Position numbers and translations under genes: made by a program
Notes under the pieces: model-generated
What the model was told of the DNA's origin: nothing
Database searches by the model: none
The model's input: only the letters and a program-made list of their open reading frames with translations
NCBI GenBank assembly: GCA_963971405.1
Contig: OZ020486.1
Location: 19,677,419-19,741,418, forward strand
DNA length: 64,000 nucleotides
Reading direction: 5' to 3'
DNA from: Psococerastis gibbosa
Taxonomy: Eukaryota > Arthropoda > Insecta > Psocodea > Psocidae
Part shown: one piece after another, positions 12,101-23,296 of the stretch
Layout of the letters: every line of letters begins with the position of its first letter
How positions within the stretch are numbered: the first letter of the stretch is position 1

Positions 12101-13378
12101 AACTTCCCGCAAATGTTTATATTCGTGCAGCTTTAAGATGAATTCCAAATGACCAAACGTTTGTATCAATGGTACGACTTTAAGTCCACTTGCTGCAGCG
12201 GAATGTACGATGTGCGAAATATCATCATGAGAGTAAGCATTATAAGCAGGAATATTTGCTAATTTCCCGTAATAAGGGAACATATCTTCATATTCAATCA
12301 GCAGACCAGTTGCACCGACTGACTTAAGATAAGGGAATAGCTTATCCAGGTATGAGATTAACGGGGCGGCCCCTTTCAGATCCAAATGTACCAGCTTTTC
12401 ACCAGCATATGGTTTACTGATTTTGTACGTTGCTGAGATTAACTGCCTCATAAACGCCGAAGATTTTCCCATCTGTAATGAAGAATGAGAGAATTGTTAT
12501 TACGGCTTCGGCGCAGGGCAGTACCGGCCGAAGCATATAATTGAGAAGCATGTATGCAAAGGAGATTTGTCACTTAAAACTATAGCTAACCGCGTAGGCC
12601 GTGCATTCGAAACCCGCCAAGTCCAGTTTTTTCTAAATCCTCTAATTTCGGTTTAGCCGATAAACCACTTCGGCGGAGAGTAATTTTTCAGTAACTGATT
12701 TATTATCCTACCCATTTCATTATTATTAAGTAATATTGACATATTTGTAGAATTAAGTGCAATTTTTTATTTATAATATACTTATTAATCATGTTTCACT
12801 TTCCAAGAATCCACTGAAGAAACTCTCATGGATATTGGCACAGCATAGGTACACATCCAATATCGTCCCACATTGGCCACAATCGGCAGCTTGTAAAAAA
12901 AAATTGCTTCACCTACCTAGCCACGGCTGCCGGCGATGCATACTAGGTACTACTGCCTTATACATTATCCTCCCGGCGGCCTATCAGTGTGGAAATGTGC
13001 GATTTGTTACTTACCGGAGGCTGCATAGTTCACTATGGCAGAGCTAACAGAGGGTATAGGTATAGCATCCCTTAGCTCCGTGGGGTTGCCATCTAACTAA
13101 TACTATACAATAGGATAAAACTATTTTTTTAAGACACATTGACTGGTTTTGATATTGTTTCATATATTATTGTTCAATATTTATAGATTTATTTATTGTT
13201 TATTCAATAAGCAGTTACTTACCTGAGCGATTGATTGAGAATCTAGTTTTGATGCATTATTTTCATTTATTGGTGATTGAGAACTACTAGAAAGCATTTC
13301 ATGAAGAATGAAAAGAACTGTGACTAGTATAATACAGACAGCAGCGACATAAGTTTTGCTTTTTATGAATTGGAACAT
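3151..13378 (-). CDS. HEXD: Hexosaminidase D-like (GH20) type II membrane protein, six coding exons
   Basis: Exons in transcript order: 13378-13223, 12472-12096, 11463-11027, 10108-9890, 4963-4722, 3456-3151. All junctions are GT-AG and frame-consistent, giving 578 residues. Family knowledge: HEXD is a retaining beta-N-acetylhexosaminidase preferring galactosaminides. The sequence shows KLVHLDLKGAAP and LLIEYEDMFPYYGKL (GH20 barrel start), then LHIGSDEVYHIG with the Asp-Glu catalytic pair at about 216/217, WIASAFKGASGP across a splice, and [20 protein letters not shown]. Unlike the shorter mammalian protein, residues 10-26 are a hydrophobic stretch (VAAVCIILVTVLFILHE) after a short basic head. 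That predicts a signal anchor with the enzyme in the lumen or outside the cell. The start is the only ATG opening exon 1. The fourth intron holds a nested MITE/BEL insertion. Family assignment is firm; exact ends are inferred. Confidence 0.9.
3457..4721 (-). other. Intron 5 of hexosaminidase D: poly-G tract and hairpin element
   Basis: It contains a G run of about 18 bases at 3505-3523, a TGGATCCGCC-type segment near 3688 resembling the G-run repeat family, and an inverted-repeat element at 4131-4380. Nothing else is recognisable. Confidence 0.5.
4131..4380. mobile_element. Hairpin MITE with TGAAGACGTCAGGG ends
   Basis: The left end TGAAGACGTCAGGGGAATAA and the right end inverse (CCCTGACGTCTTCA preceded by CACCTTTCCAG) form imperfect terminal inverted repeats of about 30 bp around a non-coding centre. 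It sits in hexosaminidase D intron 5. The target-site duplication was not resolved. Confidence 0.55.
5282..5429 (+). repeat. BEL 5' LTR
   Basis: It begins TGTCGTTGCGCTACTGGGAT and ends TTTTTAACA. An AATAAAGAAAAATTG segment near the 3' part could act as the poly(A) signal. It pairs with the copy at 9056-9203. Confidence 0.9.
5432..5444 (+). promoter_or_regulatory. BEL primer-binding site
   Basis: TGGCGACCGTGAC starts two bases after the 5' LTR. Its complement, GTCACGGTCGCCA, matches the 3' end plus CCA of an arginine tRNA as I remember it from Drosophila. Confidence 0.7.
5456..6934 (+). CDS. BEL Gag with truncated protease
   Basis: Uninterrupted 492-codon frame starting at the first ATG after the primer-binding site. 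Residues about 120-215 match the BEL Gag domain (DUF1759), including PKLELMKFDGELSHWLGWWA. Two CCHC-like zinc knuckles lie at about 330-400 (CVFCEIIGHKGPDC and CFICTGLNHKANDC), followed by a third CRRC/HVTTMC cluster. The retropepsin-like domain begins near 430 and has ALCDSAAQ, with the candidate catalytic Asp at about 455. The protein ends about 38 residues later at the deletion junction, so protease is incomplete. DSA replaces the commoner DSG-type triad. It would build the particle and bind RNA, but could not process itself. Confidence 0.85.
   Translation: MDGTASLNLNCLREKRGALRMMVTKAIRDADLAYHDGEWEEFRIKTHTIAMKGEELVKLDENIVNLLASDELVMEDDMMSEYESATGYQEKIRSCCSREVNPTGLCNGNLSAQLSDGECNLKLPKLELMKFDGELSHWLGWWAQFEKIDSSDLADSDKFQYLLQATTGKARELVAGFPATGCNYDKARSALKERFGNHDILGELYTRELLALCFAHSKQKQNIQEIHDKVGTTLRSFESLKIDMMGCSPILTPLVESTLPEEVLRTFRRSLPVTKQSSHERLKELLDFLKKEIETEQRIRLAVQGFEEENSVMIPSAHLLHTSEFTLKKCVFCEIIGHKGPDCRKSASKTIDEKKSILMRKQACFICTGLNHKANDCVAKVSCRRCSGRHVTTMCPGRGRQTKEKEDRTDDEKQEYRPNTAVTLTATKGLAILPTLKIRVRGRFGQIRTINALCDSAAQWSYMLNSVAERLDLIVTRSEIMAHQLVGLEKEI
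6925..9021 (+). pseudogene. BEL pol remnant: RNase H and integrase, one internal stop
   Basis: Reading frame 1 picks up where Gag's frame ends, starting around LTFHVFCDASKPFYACVIF. RNase H acidic residues are visible in FCDAS, SRLELMAA and LWSDST. Integrase follows: an H2C2 zinc-binding region ending in VRQCVTCRRHH, then the core with GIDFAGPL, YSDNGTNFVGA and WWGGWWERLVGL supplying the D, D and E residues. A TGA at 8743-8745 cuts the frame. The same frame continues past it with VRTAKGTFLRPIQ, the usual BEL C-terminal region (DUF5641), to 9021. The RT domain is absent. I read this as a deletion derivative with one later nonsense change. Confidence 0.8.
9046..9055 (+). other. BEL polypurine tract
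   Basis: GGTGGGAGGA sits immediately before the 3' LTR. It is purine-rich with one T, the expected plus-strand priming site. Confidence 0.65.
9056..9203 (+). repeat. BEL 3' LTR
   Basis: Same TG...CA sequence as the 5' LTR with two visible substitutions, followed directly by the CTTGT target duplication. Confidence 0.9.
10200..10870. repeat. Two tandem copies of dispersed repeat F in hexosaminidase D intron 3
   Basis: Segments at about 10200-10560 and 10560-10870 share GGAAATGGCAAAGG, the CAACATAA(T)AAAAAGAAAAT block, GCACTTGA and GCTTATGGCGAGAACC in the same order. A third copy is at 48715-48960. Non-coding; class unknown. Confidence 0.55.
11464..12095 (-). other. Intron 2 of hexosaminidase D
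   Basis: AT-rich intron sequence with no repeat, RNA or coding signal that I can recognise. Confidence 0.5.
12588..12690 (+). repeat. SINE family A fragment
   Basis: It carries a decayed tRNA B-box part (GTGCATTCGAAACCCGCCAA), then CAGTTTTTTCTAAATCCTCT and AATTTCGGTTTAGCC, matching the body of the tRNA-headed family at 15540 and 52960. It lies in hexosaminidase D intron 1. Confidence 0.6.
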
Positions 13379-13573
13379 GTCGTTAAATCTTAGCAGCCGC
13401 CAAGTTGAGTGCTAGTATTTCATCTTATCTACATGTCATCCAATTAAACTTTACTATTTATTACATTGTGAGTTTTGACAAATATTAGTATAGTAAAGGT
13501 AAAGTCAACAATAAATTTAATTTTGCAAACAACTGAAACAAGTGAAACAACACAGCAGATGACAGTAACGTAA

Positions 13574-13860
13574 AATGTAAGGCACTATATACCCGGGTAT
13601 TGTCATCCGCCATGTTGTATCCCATATTTCCTATATGGTAAGTATTGTAAGAAAAGAAAAAAATTGAAAAAAAATAATACACGTTTTAGTAATTTTTTAT
13701 TATACACTTGCCTACTTGGAAGCACGTTTTTTAAATAAAAATAAATAAACAACGATAAATTTCAAAAAATAAATAGGTAAACACCCAATGCTTGGCTTAT
13801 ATACAAGACTTATAATGGATACAACATGGCGGATGACAATACCTGTCTAATATAGAGCCC
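13574..13860. mobile_element. Foldback element just upstream of hexosaminidase D
   Basis: GGTATTGTCATCCGCCATGT near 13596 is matched inverted by ACATGGCGGATGACAATACC near 13826. The arms continue outward through ACTATATA / TATAGAGCC. About 180 bp of AT-rich sequence separates the arms. It lies about 200 bp upstream of the exon-1 ATG, within the presumed promoter region. Confidence 0.6.
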
Positions 13861-15049
13861 TAGTAAAATGTATACATTTCCTTTGACAGGATAATTATTT
13901 TGGCGGGAATTATTATTTTTAAATTTTGTTTTAACTTATTTCTCAAAAGGCTATATTCATATTTTATTCATCGTTGGCTGTATAATATAATAAAAAGTTA
14001 CCATTTCTACTTTCACTCATATAGTAAAAGTATTGTTAACGACCTAATTTTCGATTTTAATATTTTGTATCTTATGCTCCTAGATTTATCAGGGTATTGC
14101 TATTGTGAATACTTTTTCACTAGCTAGAGCCCGAATTGGTGGACTGATTTCGGTCAAATTGTTAGGAAATTGTATAAAAACCCTCCAATGATTACCGCAC
14201 AAGAAGGAAGGTTCAGGAGCTGAATTATTTTGATCCGACCCTGGTCGTAGCCAGCAGAGGGGGGGGGGGGCAAACTAGACTGCAGTTGTAAACCCTGCCT
14301 TCATTGTCCTCAAGGGATGTACATTTATTTTTCTCTTCTAGTCAATTAACGAACACGGTCATCTAGACCCCTTTTGCAGCCTACCTATTTTTAAAATTTG
14401 TTTACGGGGTTTTATGAATTGACGATTGCTTATTAACGCTTACCTAATTACTTTTAATTGTTAAATATTTGTGTTGTAAATTGCTAAGTTGTTATTGTAA
14501 ATGCCTTCGTTATTGGATCCATCTGTTTCTGTTGTTGGCATATAATAAATATTCTATTCTATTCTAGTCGACTGGACCGAAATGGTATTTTAATATTGGG
14601 CTTCAATTTTATAGCGCTTTTCTATTATGTCACAGGTATAATATTATAAAGCTTCAGCCAAGCTTAAATTTTATAAAATGCCGGACAATTTTAAATCAAT
14701 TAAATATAATATCAATAGAATTAACACTAGCAAGCAAATAATCATCATAAGGCACTAACAAAACGTTTCTATAGCCTACTTTTCCATCCAATAAAAGATC
14801 GGATTTAATTTGCAACATTATAAAGTCGACCTTAGCCAACAATGCAAGCAAATCAAATTAAGATGGTGGTTACCTAAGTCTCCAAATTACCCTAAAATGA
14901 TAACTACAATAAAATTTGAAATATATAACTCAAGACTAGTGAGAAATTACAAACGACTAAAAACCAGCTAGACAAACTCATAGTAACAAGAAAATAGAAA
15001 AGGAACGAGATGAGATGAAAGGAAATGGGTGCTGATCCTGATGCTCTTG
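13861..15049. other. Intergenic region between hexosaminidase D and MTHFSD
   Basis: AT-rich. A G run at 14259-14270 follows a GTCGTAGCCAG segment of the G-run repeat family. 14380-14567 looks like a LINE 3' end because it finishes in AATAAATATTCTATTCTATT, an (ATTCT)n tail of the kind seen in CR1-like elements. 14570-15049 has no recognisable feature and includes MTHFSD 3' UTR. Confidence 0.4.
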
Positions 15050-18000
15050 TTAGGCTGTGAGGGCAGGCGCTTCGACGTTAATCGTTACAGCAGCCGCCTC
15101 AACAGGAGGTTTGCGGACTGCGGGTTCAACTATCACGGCAGTCTTCTCTTTGCCCTCCACTTCGGCTCCCAATTTTAAATCCTGTCAAAGAACCAACAGT
15201 AATAATTATTCGTCTAATACACTATTTTCTAAGTCCAGATGTTGGACTGGGATGGTGAATTATAATACAGCCCTGGGACATTGATGTTGGACCACCATGC
15301 ATTTTAACAGTGCTGATTTTTTTAAATACTTTTTTTCATACAGTTCTGATTTGATTTTAAAAACCTACATAGATGGGTAGGCTAGAGGGGTCATTTTTGG
15401 AATTTCAGAAATAAATACTATACGAAATTTGTATTTAATAAATACTCAACTATGTGCCAATATCATTTTTTAAATGGCGATTCAAGAGAACACTGCGAGG
15501 ACAATGAAGTTGGACTGACACATTATAAGAGTATTATATATGGAGTATCAGGCGTAGATCGTGGGTTTGAATCCCGCCAAGCCCAGTTCTTTCCATATCC
15601 TCTAATTTCGGTTATAACGAGGAAGTTACCTCTTCAACCAAAGTTAATTAGATGTCAGTGTTATATTTACCATATAATACTACAATGTATACTCCCCGTT
15701 ATAACTGAAATTAGAGGATAAATAAAAACTGGACTTGGCGGGATTCGAACCCACGATCAACATTCAATATTTTGTAACACCGCCCTGACTGGGAACAATA
15801 GATTGAATCCGACGTGGCATGCTGTTGATGAACCCCAAGATTCGTTGGGAAGACATAGATTCCCAAACGCTCGATAGGATTATCTTCAGTTCTTCTTTTG
15901 TATGGGGTTGGTGTCTTCCTAGAAATTGATGACCTGGGGATCTGTAAGAACCTACAATATCAATAGGCTTTTTCCCGGCTTGAAGGGAACCAGAATTCGT
16001 TTTCTTATGTCAATGGACAATGCTTAGTCTTTCGTCATGTTTTAAAGACTAAACGAATGCAAAAATTTACTTAATTATTATTTTAGATGCCGAAAATTCA
16101 TGAGCAAGAGCTTCAATAGTATAATATAACGGTTAAGCTTCTGCAAACTCCAACAGTATTTGTGTTGAGTTTGTTTATATCTTAATCTTAGTATTTTAAG
16201 TATTTATGCTTTCACTATCAATACCATCATTCCCAACAGAGGTCTAGTAGAATTGTAATCTCTCATAGGTACTAACCTTCAGGGAAGCGACCACCGTATC
16301 CAATTCCAAGGGGCCAACAGCTTCTTTCTTCGGCTTTGCAAAGTGGACGAAGGCAAAACCGCGGCGCCCAAACCAGGAAATCTCAGCCGGCTTCACATTC
16401 CTTTCGGCCAGAGCATTCTGCAGATTTTTAACAATTTCATTATTATTATTATTAAAAATATCATAGGAACTAAAATAATGACGTTTATTTTCCATTAGTA
16501 CCTTGGAGCCCATGGAAAGATTAAGAGTAAAATAGTTCGTAAATGAACAACTTGTTTGGATATTGGTATATATTGGGGCCTCGGGGTTTTCAGTAACCAG
16601 TAAGTGAACCAACTTTTCATCCCTCTACCATTGAGAGCGTATAGGCCTATTATCCCAAAAAAACATCAATTTAAATTATTGAGTGTTGTAGGTTAACCTA
16701 GGAGCTCTGTTTGCTTAGCTAGTTTTAGCTTACGTCCTAGTTAATTTATCCTACCTTGAGATCTCGAACTCGGTCCGTTGCCGCTATTCCACCAATTCTG
16801 ATAGAAAATTGAATTGGGAAAGGCCTCCAGTTGCGTCTCGGAGCAAATCGTTTATTGGACTCCTTCTTCAATGTCTGTAACATTTTTTTAATGAATCATA
16901 TTAATTCACAATGAAAACCAATTGAATTTCACAGAGTTTGCAGAAGAAGTTTAAATGTTGCTCTCCTAATTTATACGTAGCATAAGATAAATAGGAAAAC
17001 AAAAATACGGGTTCTCTCGCCGGCCGCCTTACCAAGTTGAATCCAGCGGATCAGAGCAGGTTCAAAGATGCAGATAACTTGGTCGTGTGCACAGTGCAGG
17101 TAGGGAAACATGGTAGGACTTGTCCTGGTCACCTCCAAACTAATCGTGAGACTTGACTGTGTTTCCCAAGTGGTTCGGAATCCACTATAATCAGGAGGTC
17201 CCCTGTCCTATGGGCCCACATCGTGGCCTGGGACTGTGTCCAACCATACTACTACGGGTTCACTCGTGCCGGTTCTTTAACTACTTGTCATTTGCGCATA
17301 AAGTAATGATGTAAGGCTAACATGTAAAAATATAATGGATTGAAAATTCCGATAGGACTATACGCCAAGAAGATGTCTATTGTAAAATGGAAATAGAGAC
17401 TATTGATCTATGTGCTAGGCCACTAAGATATGCAGCCCACACCTAGCAGGTAAGGCAGAGGATTCACCTTTCAGTGAGAGCGAAAAATTGGAAATACTGA
17501 AAATTAAGTGTAACTCCACCTTTTTCAATATTTCCAAACAATTAGTAATCCCCACGCGGTATGCCACTTATGTTACTCACATCGTCAGTTTTGGTGTCCG
17601 ACCCAGACCCGTTGTGGGACTGTTTTCTCTCATTACGACGGCGGCGAGGGCGGGGAGCCCCCTCTGTCTGCTCTCCGTCAGCGTTTTCAGTAGAGTTACG
17701 GTTACGGGGCCGGCGAGATGAGAACCGGTAAATAAATGGCCGGTGCTTGCGGCGAATTTCTCGCTCAGTCTCTTCGTCTGTGTCTTCGGCTTTCAAATGA
17801 CAGTCGTTGCCACTCCTAAACAAAACAAAATTGATGAGTGCCAATGGCACGAAGGAATTTCAAGGTGTTTTGTGATCGCACTTAAAATACGTACAATATA
17901 GAACTGATAGGCGGCTGTATAGACAGAAAAACTAGGAAGGTAAAGGGAGAAATGTGTAAAAATATGTGAATTTGAGTGAAATAGAAAATATTGGCGAAGG

Positions 18001-21000
18001 GAAACAATTTGCCAACTAAAACACGCTACTCTACCAAAATACTATCATCTGTTCTGTGCTTGGCTGGCTAAATAGTGCGGTGTAATGCAAGTCCTACAAA
18101 ACTTTTACTCCATACCATGGTGCAGGTATGATGCAAGGCTTCTAGACATTTACTCTAAATAAGGTGAAATTATTTTTATTCTCATGTTACTGTGGCCAAT
18201 TATTCCTCTACAAAGAGCGAATCACGAAGATCGTGGAATGTATAGGCTACAAAACTTAGAACCTTTCTTAACTAATAACACCCACAAAAGCTAACTATTA
18301 TTAATTAATTTTGGCAAGGAACATGGCACGTACTCAACGTATTTTGTATGCAGAGCAACAATGTTGGGGCTCAACTCCATACGACGTCTGCTAAGCATTG
18401 ACCAGACGATGCCAGTAGGGCGCTGGCCGCGCGGTTGGACCTCAATAACTTGCGTGGGGGTCACAATAAGGTCCAGCGGGATATCGTGCTTCAAAAACAG
18501 GTGGTCCGGAAGGTCTTCAATTATCTGAAAAGAAGGTACGTTCAAAATAATGCACAGAATCAAATTGAAGCAAAGACCAATTTTATTATATTTTATTATC
18601 TTTGGGTTCGTGTCATTCAATCGTTTTGGTCAGTCATTCTTTAGCCAACAACGTTGGAGGACGCTCGTTAGAGGAAAATCTAAATTTGTTTTAATTTTTA
18701 ATCATTAGATCAGCCCTTCTATTATTTAATATTGCCATTCAAAAAGTATGTGACCTTTTTCCTTAAAGAACATTTCCTTTCCTTTACGGAATATGTGTCA
18801 CCAAACAACCTACTACCCGACCACGATTGGACGACACTCGGAAAGCTTATAAAAATCGAATAAACTCTATTACGGTACACGAGTTCAATAATGAAGCCAG
18901 AGGGAACGTTTGACATTGTTAACATCATTATCACGTTTGCGAACATTCCAATCGACATGTCAAACGTGAATTAAAATAGAATAAAAGATACATTTCAATG
19001 GACAAATCAGCGACTATTCAACGAGGCCAACTAGTTTAAATGAGGCTGGAAGGTAAATTACTAAATGGTTATTGTATACCAGTATAATACTGATCTCATG
19101 AAGGAATTTCCTGACTTGACAAAATTAAAATCATGTGTTATTTTGGCCAACGCCCTTTTCCAGGCAGCTATACTTAATGAAAACAAATTGGGAGCCTACC
19201 TGAGAATCATGAACCGTTGTGGCAATGACTGTGTTCGGAGTAATGGCACCGATTTCCGTCAAATAAGCAAATTCCAGGTCGGAGTAACCATCGCATTTTC
19301 CAATGCGTCTCCCTAAAACAATAAAATAAATAAATAACCCATAGTCCATTAGCTAGGCAGGATTAAGCATGTTAGCAGGTAAGTTGTTTCTAGTTTTCAT
19401 TGAAATTTTAAGGCAGAGACTTCAAAATATTGTGGTTTTGTGATTGCTCTAAATAATTTCCTGTGATATTCGACTGGGAAAAAAAACGCGTGATGTGGTT
19501 TGTCCAATTTGTTCTCACAAACAATTGCATGCGTATTAATTTTAATGCAAGAACGAGCCAAGTGCTTTCACAACTTACCAGTTTTAGAAACAGCAACAGA
19601 CCCGATTACTAAGAGGTCGATAGGAGCGACATCGTCCATGGATAAAGGTTTGCCGTAGGTCCGAAGCCCGAACCGGGTGGCAGCAGTCTTTAAAATAAGA
19701 GGCGTTACATCTCCCTCAGGGAGTTGCACATCCAGCAAAGCAATAGCTTCCGATCGACGAGGAGACACCAAAAGGCGCTTTTTTGACTGAAATAATACAA
19801 TTTTCAAATGCAAATGCTGACCGTATTTACTGGCCATCCTTTAATCCTGCCAAAACCGGTTGATGTACATATTTTTTATATAATATAATACTTATAAAGA
19901 TTTGGCGTATTCAAATGGAACAACACATTATAATGTATTTTTAATTTTTGGTATTAGCCCTATATTTTTTCCAAAACTTTGATAACCCAGTTCAGTTGAG
20001 TAGGTATCCTATCAGTTTCACGGAAAAATTACACTCGAGATTTTATTGAACAGTTTATCCACATATTCTGTTTAAATTTTTTTTCTTGATCAAAACTATA
20101 AAATCCCTTATAGTAGGTACAATATATGAGCTACATGGATATGCCAATGTATACAACTTGAGTATTAAATAAAATAAAATATTTAAATCAACCGATTTTT
20201 GGAGTGATCCAAGGGTTGCCAAAACCTACGGTAAAATTCATTTTTATACAGATTAGGGTTAGGTACACAAATACCGTATGATAACGTGCGGGGAATTCAA
20301 ATTTACTGGTGGTTGGTTTACCGTGGTTTCGCAAAATTTCTAGCAATGCACCTACCCCCGGTATGGTGGATGTCTATTGTCTAGTAGCAGTGAAAGCCAT
20401 ACGAAATGTCTTGTCGCTGTTCAACACGGGGGCGGCAGTGACGCAAATCTCACTGACAATATTTTTCCAATGGATTGCATTGGGAGAGGGTAAAACGCTG
20501 CATTTAACAGATCGGCAGTAGGTCGGGGTGGCTATAAATCCATAAGAATCATCCTGGTTATCGATACGGGAATTAAAACTCCAATTTCGCTTGGAAGCCA
20601 AACAGTGTTGGTGGCGAGTTTGCAATGATGAATCATTCAAGACAATTGAAGTCAAATGCCAAAAGAATAATGACCCACCTCTAAAACATAAGTGCGAACC
20701 AACTCCTGGGTTTTGTCGGCATTTACTTTGACGACGTTCGCATTTTGGAAAATATCAGTTTCTTTCAACTTTTGGGCAGCTTCAACAGCTCCACGGAAAT
20801 TGGGGACTCGCCCACGGACCGGCCGTGGAAAAGAGACAAGACCATTCTTATCTAAAAACAATAATAGTGCATCATCACATACAATGTCCAGCAGCCAAAA
20901 GTCTTTGTTCATAAATAAATACCATTATCGTAGCGGTGAACACGACACAGATTGAACAGAATCAAAGTACAAAAATCCTTGATTACATGGAAAAACACTT

Positions 21001-22575
21001 TGTTTGTACTTAGGAGGAAACTGACTCAAGCGTTTTACGTTTATACAGATTATATGAAGCATATTAATATATAAATATAGACAATAACGGGCCTATATAT
21101 TTTATATAATGTACTAAGTTATTAAGCTGTAGCGAGGCAATTTTATTAATTCCGAAAAAATAGAAACTAATAGGCTACTTACCGAATGATGTCCAAATGT
21201 CATTTCTGATTGAATATTTCGTTACTTCAGCCGGCTCAACCTTAACAGGAACTTCCCCCACATCAAGGGCCTCAGACTCCCCATCTGAACGTACGTAATA
21301 AATAAATTATGTGTCTACATTACCCCTAAGGCAACATTTCTCTCACATCAAATTTATAAAATATTATGCTATCATTGGAAATAGGCTAATAATTAAAAAC
21401 CAATGAATTTTAAAAACGGCTAATAACACAATTAGTTGATTCCCAAAAACTGACAGGCCCCGACTCTATTTAAATTCAATAATAATTTTAATATTACTTT
21501 TTATATTAAATTAAATAATAAATAAAAGAATAAACATGCAAAAAGGTTACATGCCTCACAGAAAAGTAAACCCTACGGTTGTTATAGAATATAATAAATA
21601 CACACAGAGACATTTAGGCTATAGGCTTTCTTGATTTCATTTTTCGTATGTGGGCGCATAGATTAGGCAGTCTCATGGGAAGTTGCAGAAATGTAACAAT
21701 GCCTTGCCTTGTTGCATCTTGCATGAACTGGTAGACATTAAAATACATCAAGACTTCCTGTGAAATTTGCCGAACACGTGTCGAATTTGCAAAGACGGGT
21801 AAATGTTACTCAAATCAACAACGGTACCGTATAGCTTTCAAAATTTTACATCACATACCTATTTGTATTGGTGGGTAATGAATATATAAGGAATGCTGTT
21901 TTCTAAAATATATAAGTAGGTATATAGGTAAGTACCTACTGGAAACATTCATCACCTGACTTGACACCTCGCGTAGTCCTGGTTTTATCACCCAAGCTAA
22001 TTAATAGCTAGGTACCTAACTTTAATATTACCAAAAAGTTAAACAATTCTGAATAGGTGAAGGTTGACTGTTGTGATATAGGCCCTACTATATACTAGAT
22101 GTTTAAAAATTTAAGAAATGTTTATTGAAACGGTATTCCAGAAAATTTCAACTAATAAAAAAGACCTGTTGCTACTGCACACAACCTGTCAAAACATGAA
22201 ATAGTAGGTATAGAACCCGATTTTATTTTAAACTATTCAGTTTAATTTACAGTTATTACTATTATTTCCTTGAAATTTAGCCCCGGTAAATAAAGAAAAA
22301 TTGGTTGCCGAATATGCTCCTTTTATCTTTCATGCACAAGTACCTACTCACTTGAATGATAAACCACATTTCAAAGTATTTATCTTCGTTATTTCGAAAC
22401 GTCATTGATTAAATTGGAGCTTAAACAAGGCATAGCATATAAAATTTGTAACTTACATTTAATTTTTTTAATTGCGCAACAGATTTTGAATTTTTTTGAC
22501 AAGACAACTTTCTGTAACAGTAATAGTAAAATTTGCAGGGAAATATTACTTACTAATTTTTTGGGCTGGATCCAT
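15050..22575 (-). CDS. MTHFSD: MTHFSD-like protein: cyclo-ligase-like domain plus C-terminal RRM, ten coding exons
   Basis: Exons in transcript order: 22575-22554, 21284-21183, 20851-20679, 19786-19579, 19312-19200, 18524-18334, 17815-17581, 16874-16755, 16417-16277, 15181-15050. All splice phases close to one 478-residue frame. Residues about 28-260 match the 5-formyltetrahydrofolate cyclo-ligase-like fold of MTHFSD: SFPRPVRGRVPNFRGAVEAA, IDLLVIGSVAVSKTG, IGKCDGYSDLEFAYL, ATTVHDSQ and IVTPTQVIEVQPRGQRPTGI. Residues about 280-345 are an Arg-rich linker (RPRRRRNERKQ). An RRM follows (IRIGGIAATDRVRDLK, then FGRRGFAFVHF as RNP1). Vertebrate MTHFSD is described as an RNA-binding protein of unclear enzyme activity, so a folate reaction should not be assumed. 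The start ATG in exon 1 yields only seven codons before the first intron but is frame-perfect. Confidence 0.88.
15540..15765. repeat. Two SINE family A copies in head-out inverted arrangement
   Basis: The left copy has the tRNA-like half GGCGTAGATCGTGGGTTTGA, then CCTCTAATTTCGGTTATAAC. The right copy is its inverse (GTTATAACTGAAATTAGAGG, then CTTGGCGGGATTCGAACCCA). The tRNA-like parts are outermost and the tails face each other. It lies in MTHFSD intron 9. Confidence 0.65.
17022..17252 (+). repeat. Dispersed repeat family D
   Basis: It starts CCGGCCGCCTTACCAAGTTG, has GAGCAGGTTCAAAGATGCAG, CCAAGTGGTTCGGAATCCAC and CCTGGGACTGTGTCCAACCA, and ends in TACTACTACG. Near-identical copies are at 43284-43508 and 54346-54600. 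The short size and (TAC)n-like end suggest a SINE; no clear A box was found. It lies in MTHFSD intron 7. Confidence 0.7.
19787..20678 (-). other. Intron 3 of MTHFSD
   Basis: About 890 bp of AT-rich intron. No repeat, RNA or coding signal recognised. Confidence 0.5.
21285..22553 (-). other. Intron 1 of MTHFSD
   Basis: About 1.27 kb of AT-rich intron. I see nothing else in it. Confidence 0.5.
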
Positions 22576-22766
22576 TTCTGCAATATAAGAAGTACTTGTA
22601 GACAGCAGATATTTTTGATGGATGTAGCAGCACAACCCAAGTTGGTTCAGAGAAGGCAAAATTTCAACTTTTTCGCTCGAGTTTCACTTTAAAAGTGACG
22701 TGCCAGCAAACGGCTGCTTCGTTAGTGTTTTGTCTTGCATTCGAACGTTCGATTGTCAAAGGAAAA

Positions 22767-22922
22767 ATGGCGCCGAATTCAAATAATTTCTTTTTGATAC
22801 TAATATTCAATATTTCGTGTAAATATTGCATTGTTCCATACTGTAGGCTATTCTTCTTATTCCACACGGGAAAGAAATACTTCCCATCCACAGGCCCTTG
22901 GTCGGTCATTATGAGAAGTTCG
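22767..22922 (+). CDS. Candidate first coding exon, divergent from MTHFSD
   Basis: ATG at 22767 opens 52 codons that end exactly at a strong donor (TTCG then GTAAGTAAC). It is hydrophobic near the start (NFFLILIFNISCKYCIVPY), then HTGKKYFPSTGPWSVIM. Only about 190 bp separate this ATG from the MTHFSD start on the other strand, compatible with a shared bidirectional promoter. No continuation exon could be identified, and a LINE occupies 23285-26500 just downstream. I do not recognise the product. It could be a chance frame or an upstream exon of something outside my recognition. Confidence 0.25.
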
Positions 22923-23296
22923 GTAAGTAACAACTCATAGCCTATTTGGAAAATTAATGAACTTTTGGCAAATACTTTTTAGTAAATTGACTATTAACTA
23001 CTGTTATATAGTATATACAAAGACCAATGGCCTATATAATTAACCAACGCAAACAAATTTAATTATGTCTGAATGTTCTGTTATGTAGCCTACGTTATAT
23101 TAAAAACGCATTACAATCATAAATAAAATAAAAATCAGTGATTTTATAGACTGCACGTATTGGACCTATAAGTATAGTAATTCCGTTACCATTATTAGGT
23201 ATTTTTTCGTATACTCACTGTGTATAGCCTACTCTATTTTGTTGTCTATAATCAAAATGCGGCAATGGAATTGTGTGAATTGCGGAAATTGATTTA

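Noticed and set aside
17488..17721. Plus-strand frame opposite MTHFSD exon 7
   Set aside because: It is the complement of the Arg-rich linker exon, whose GC content keeps the other strand open.
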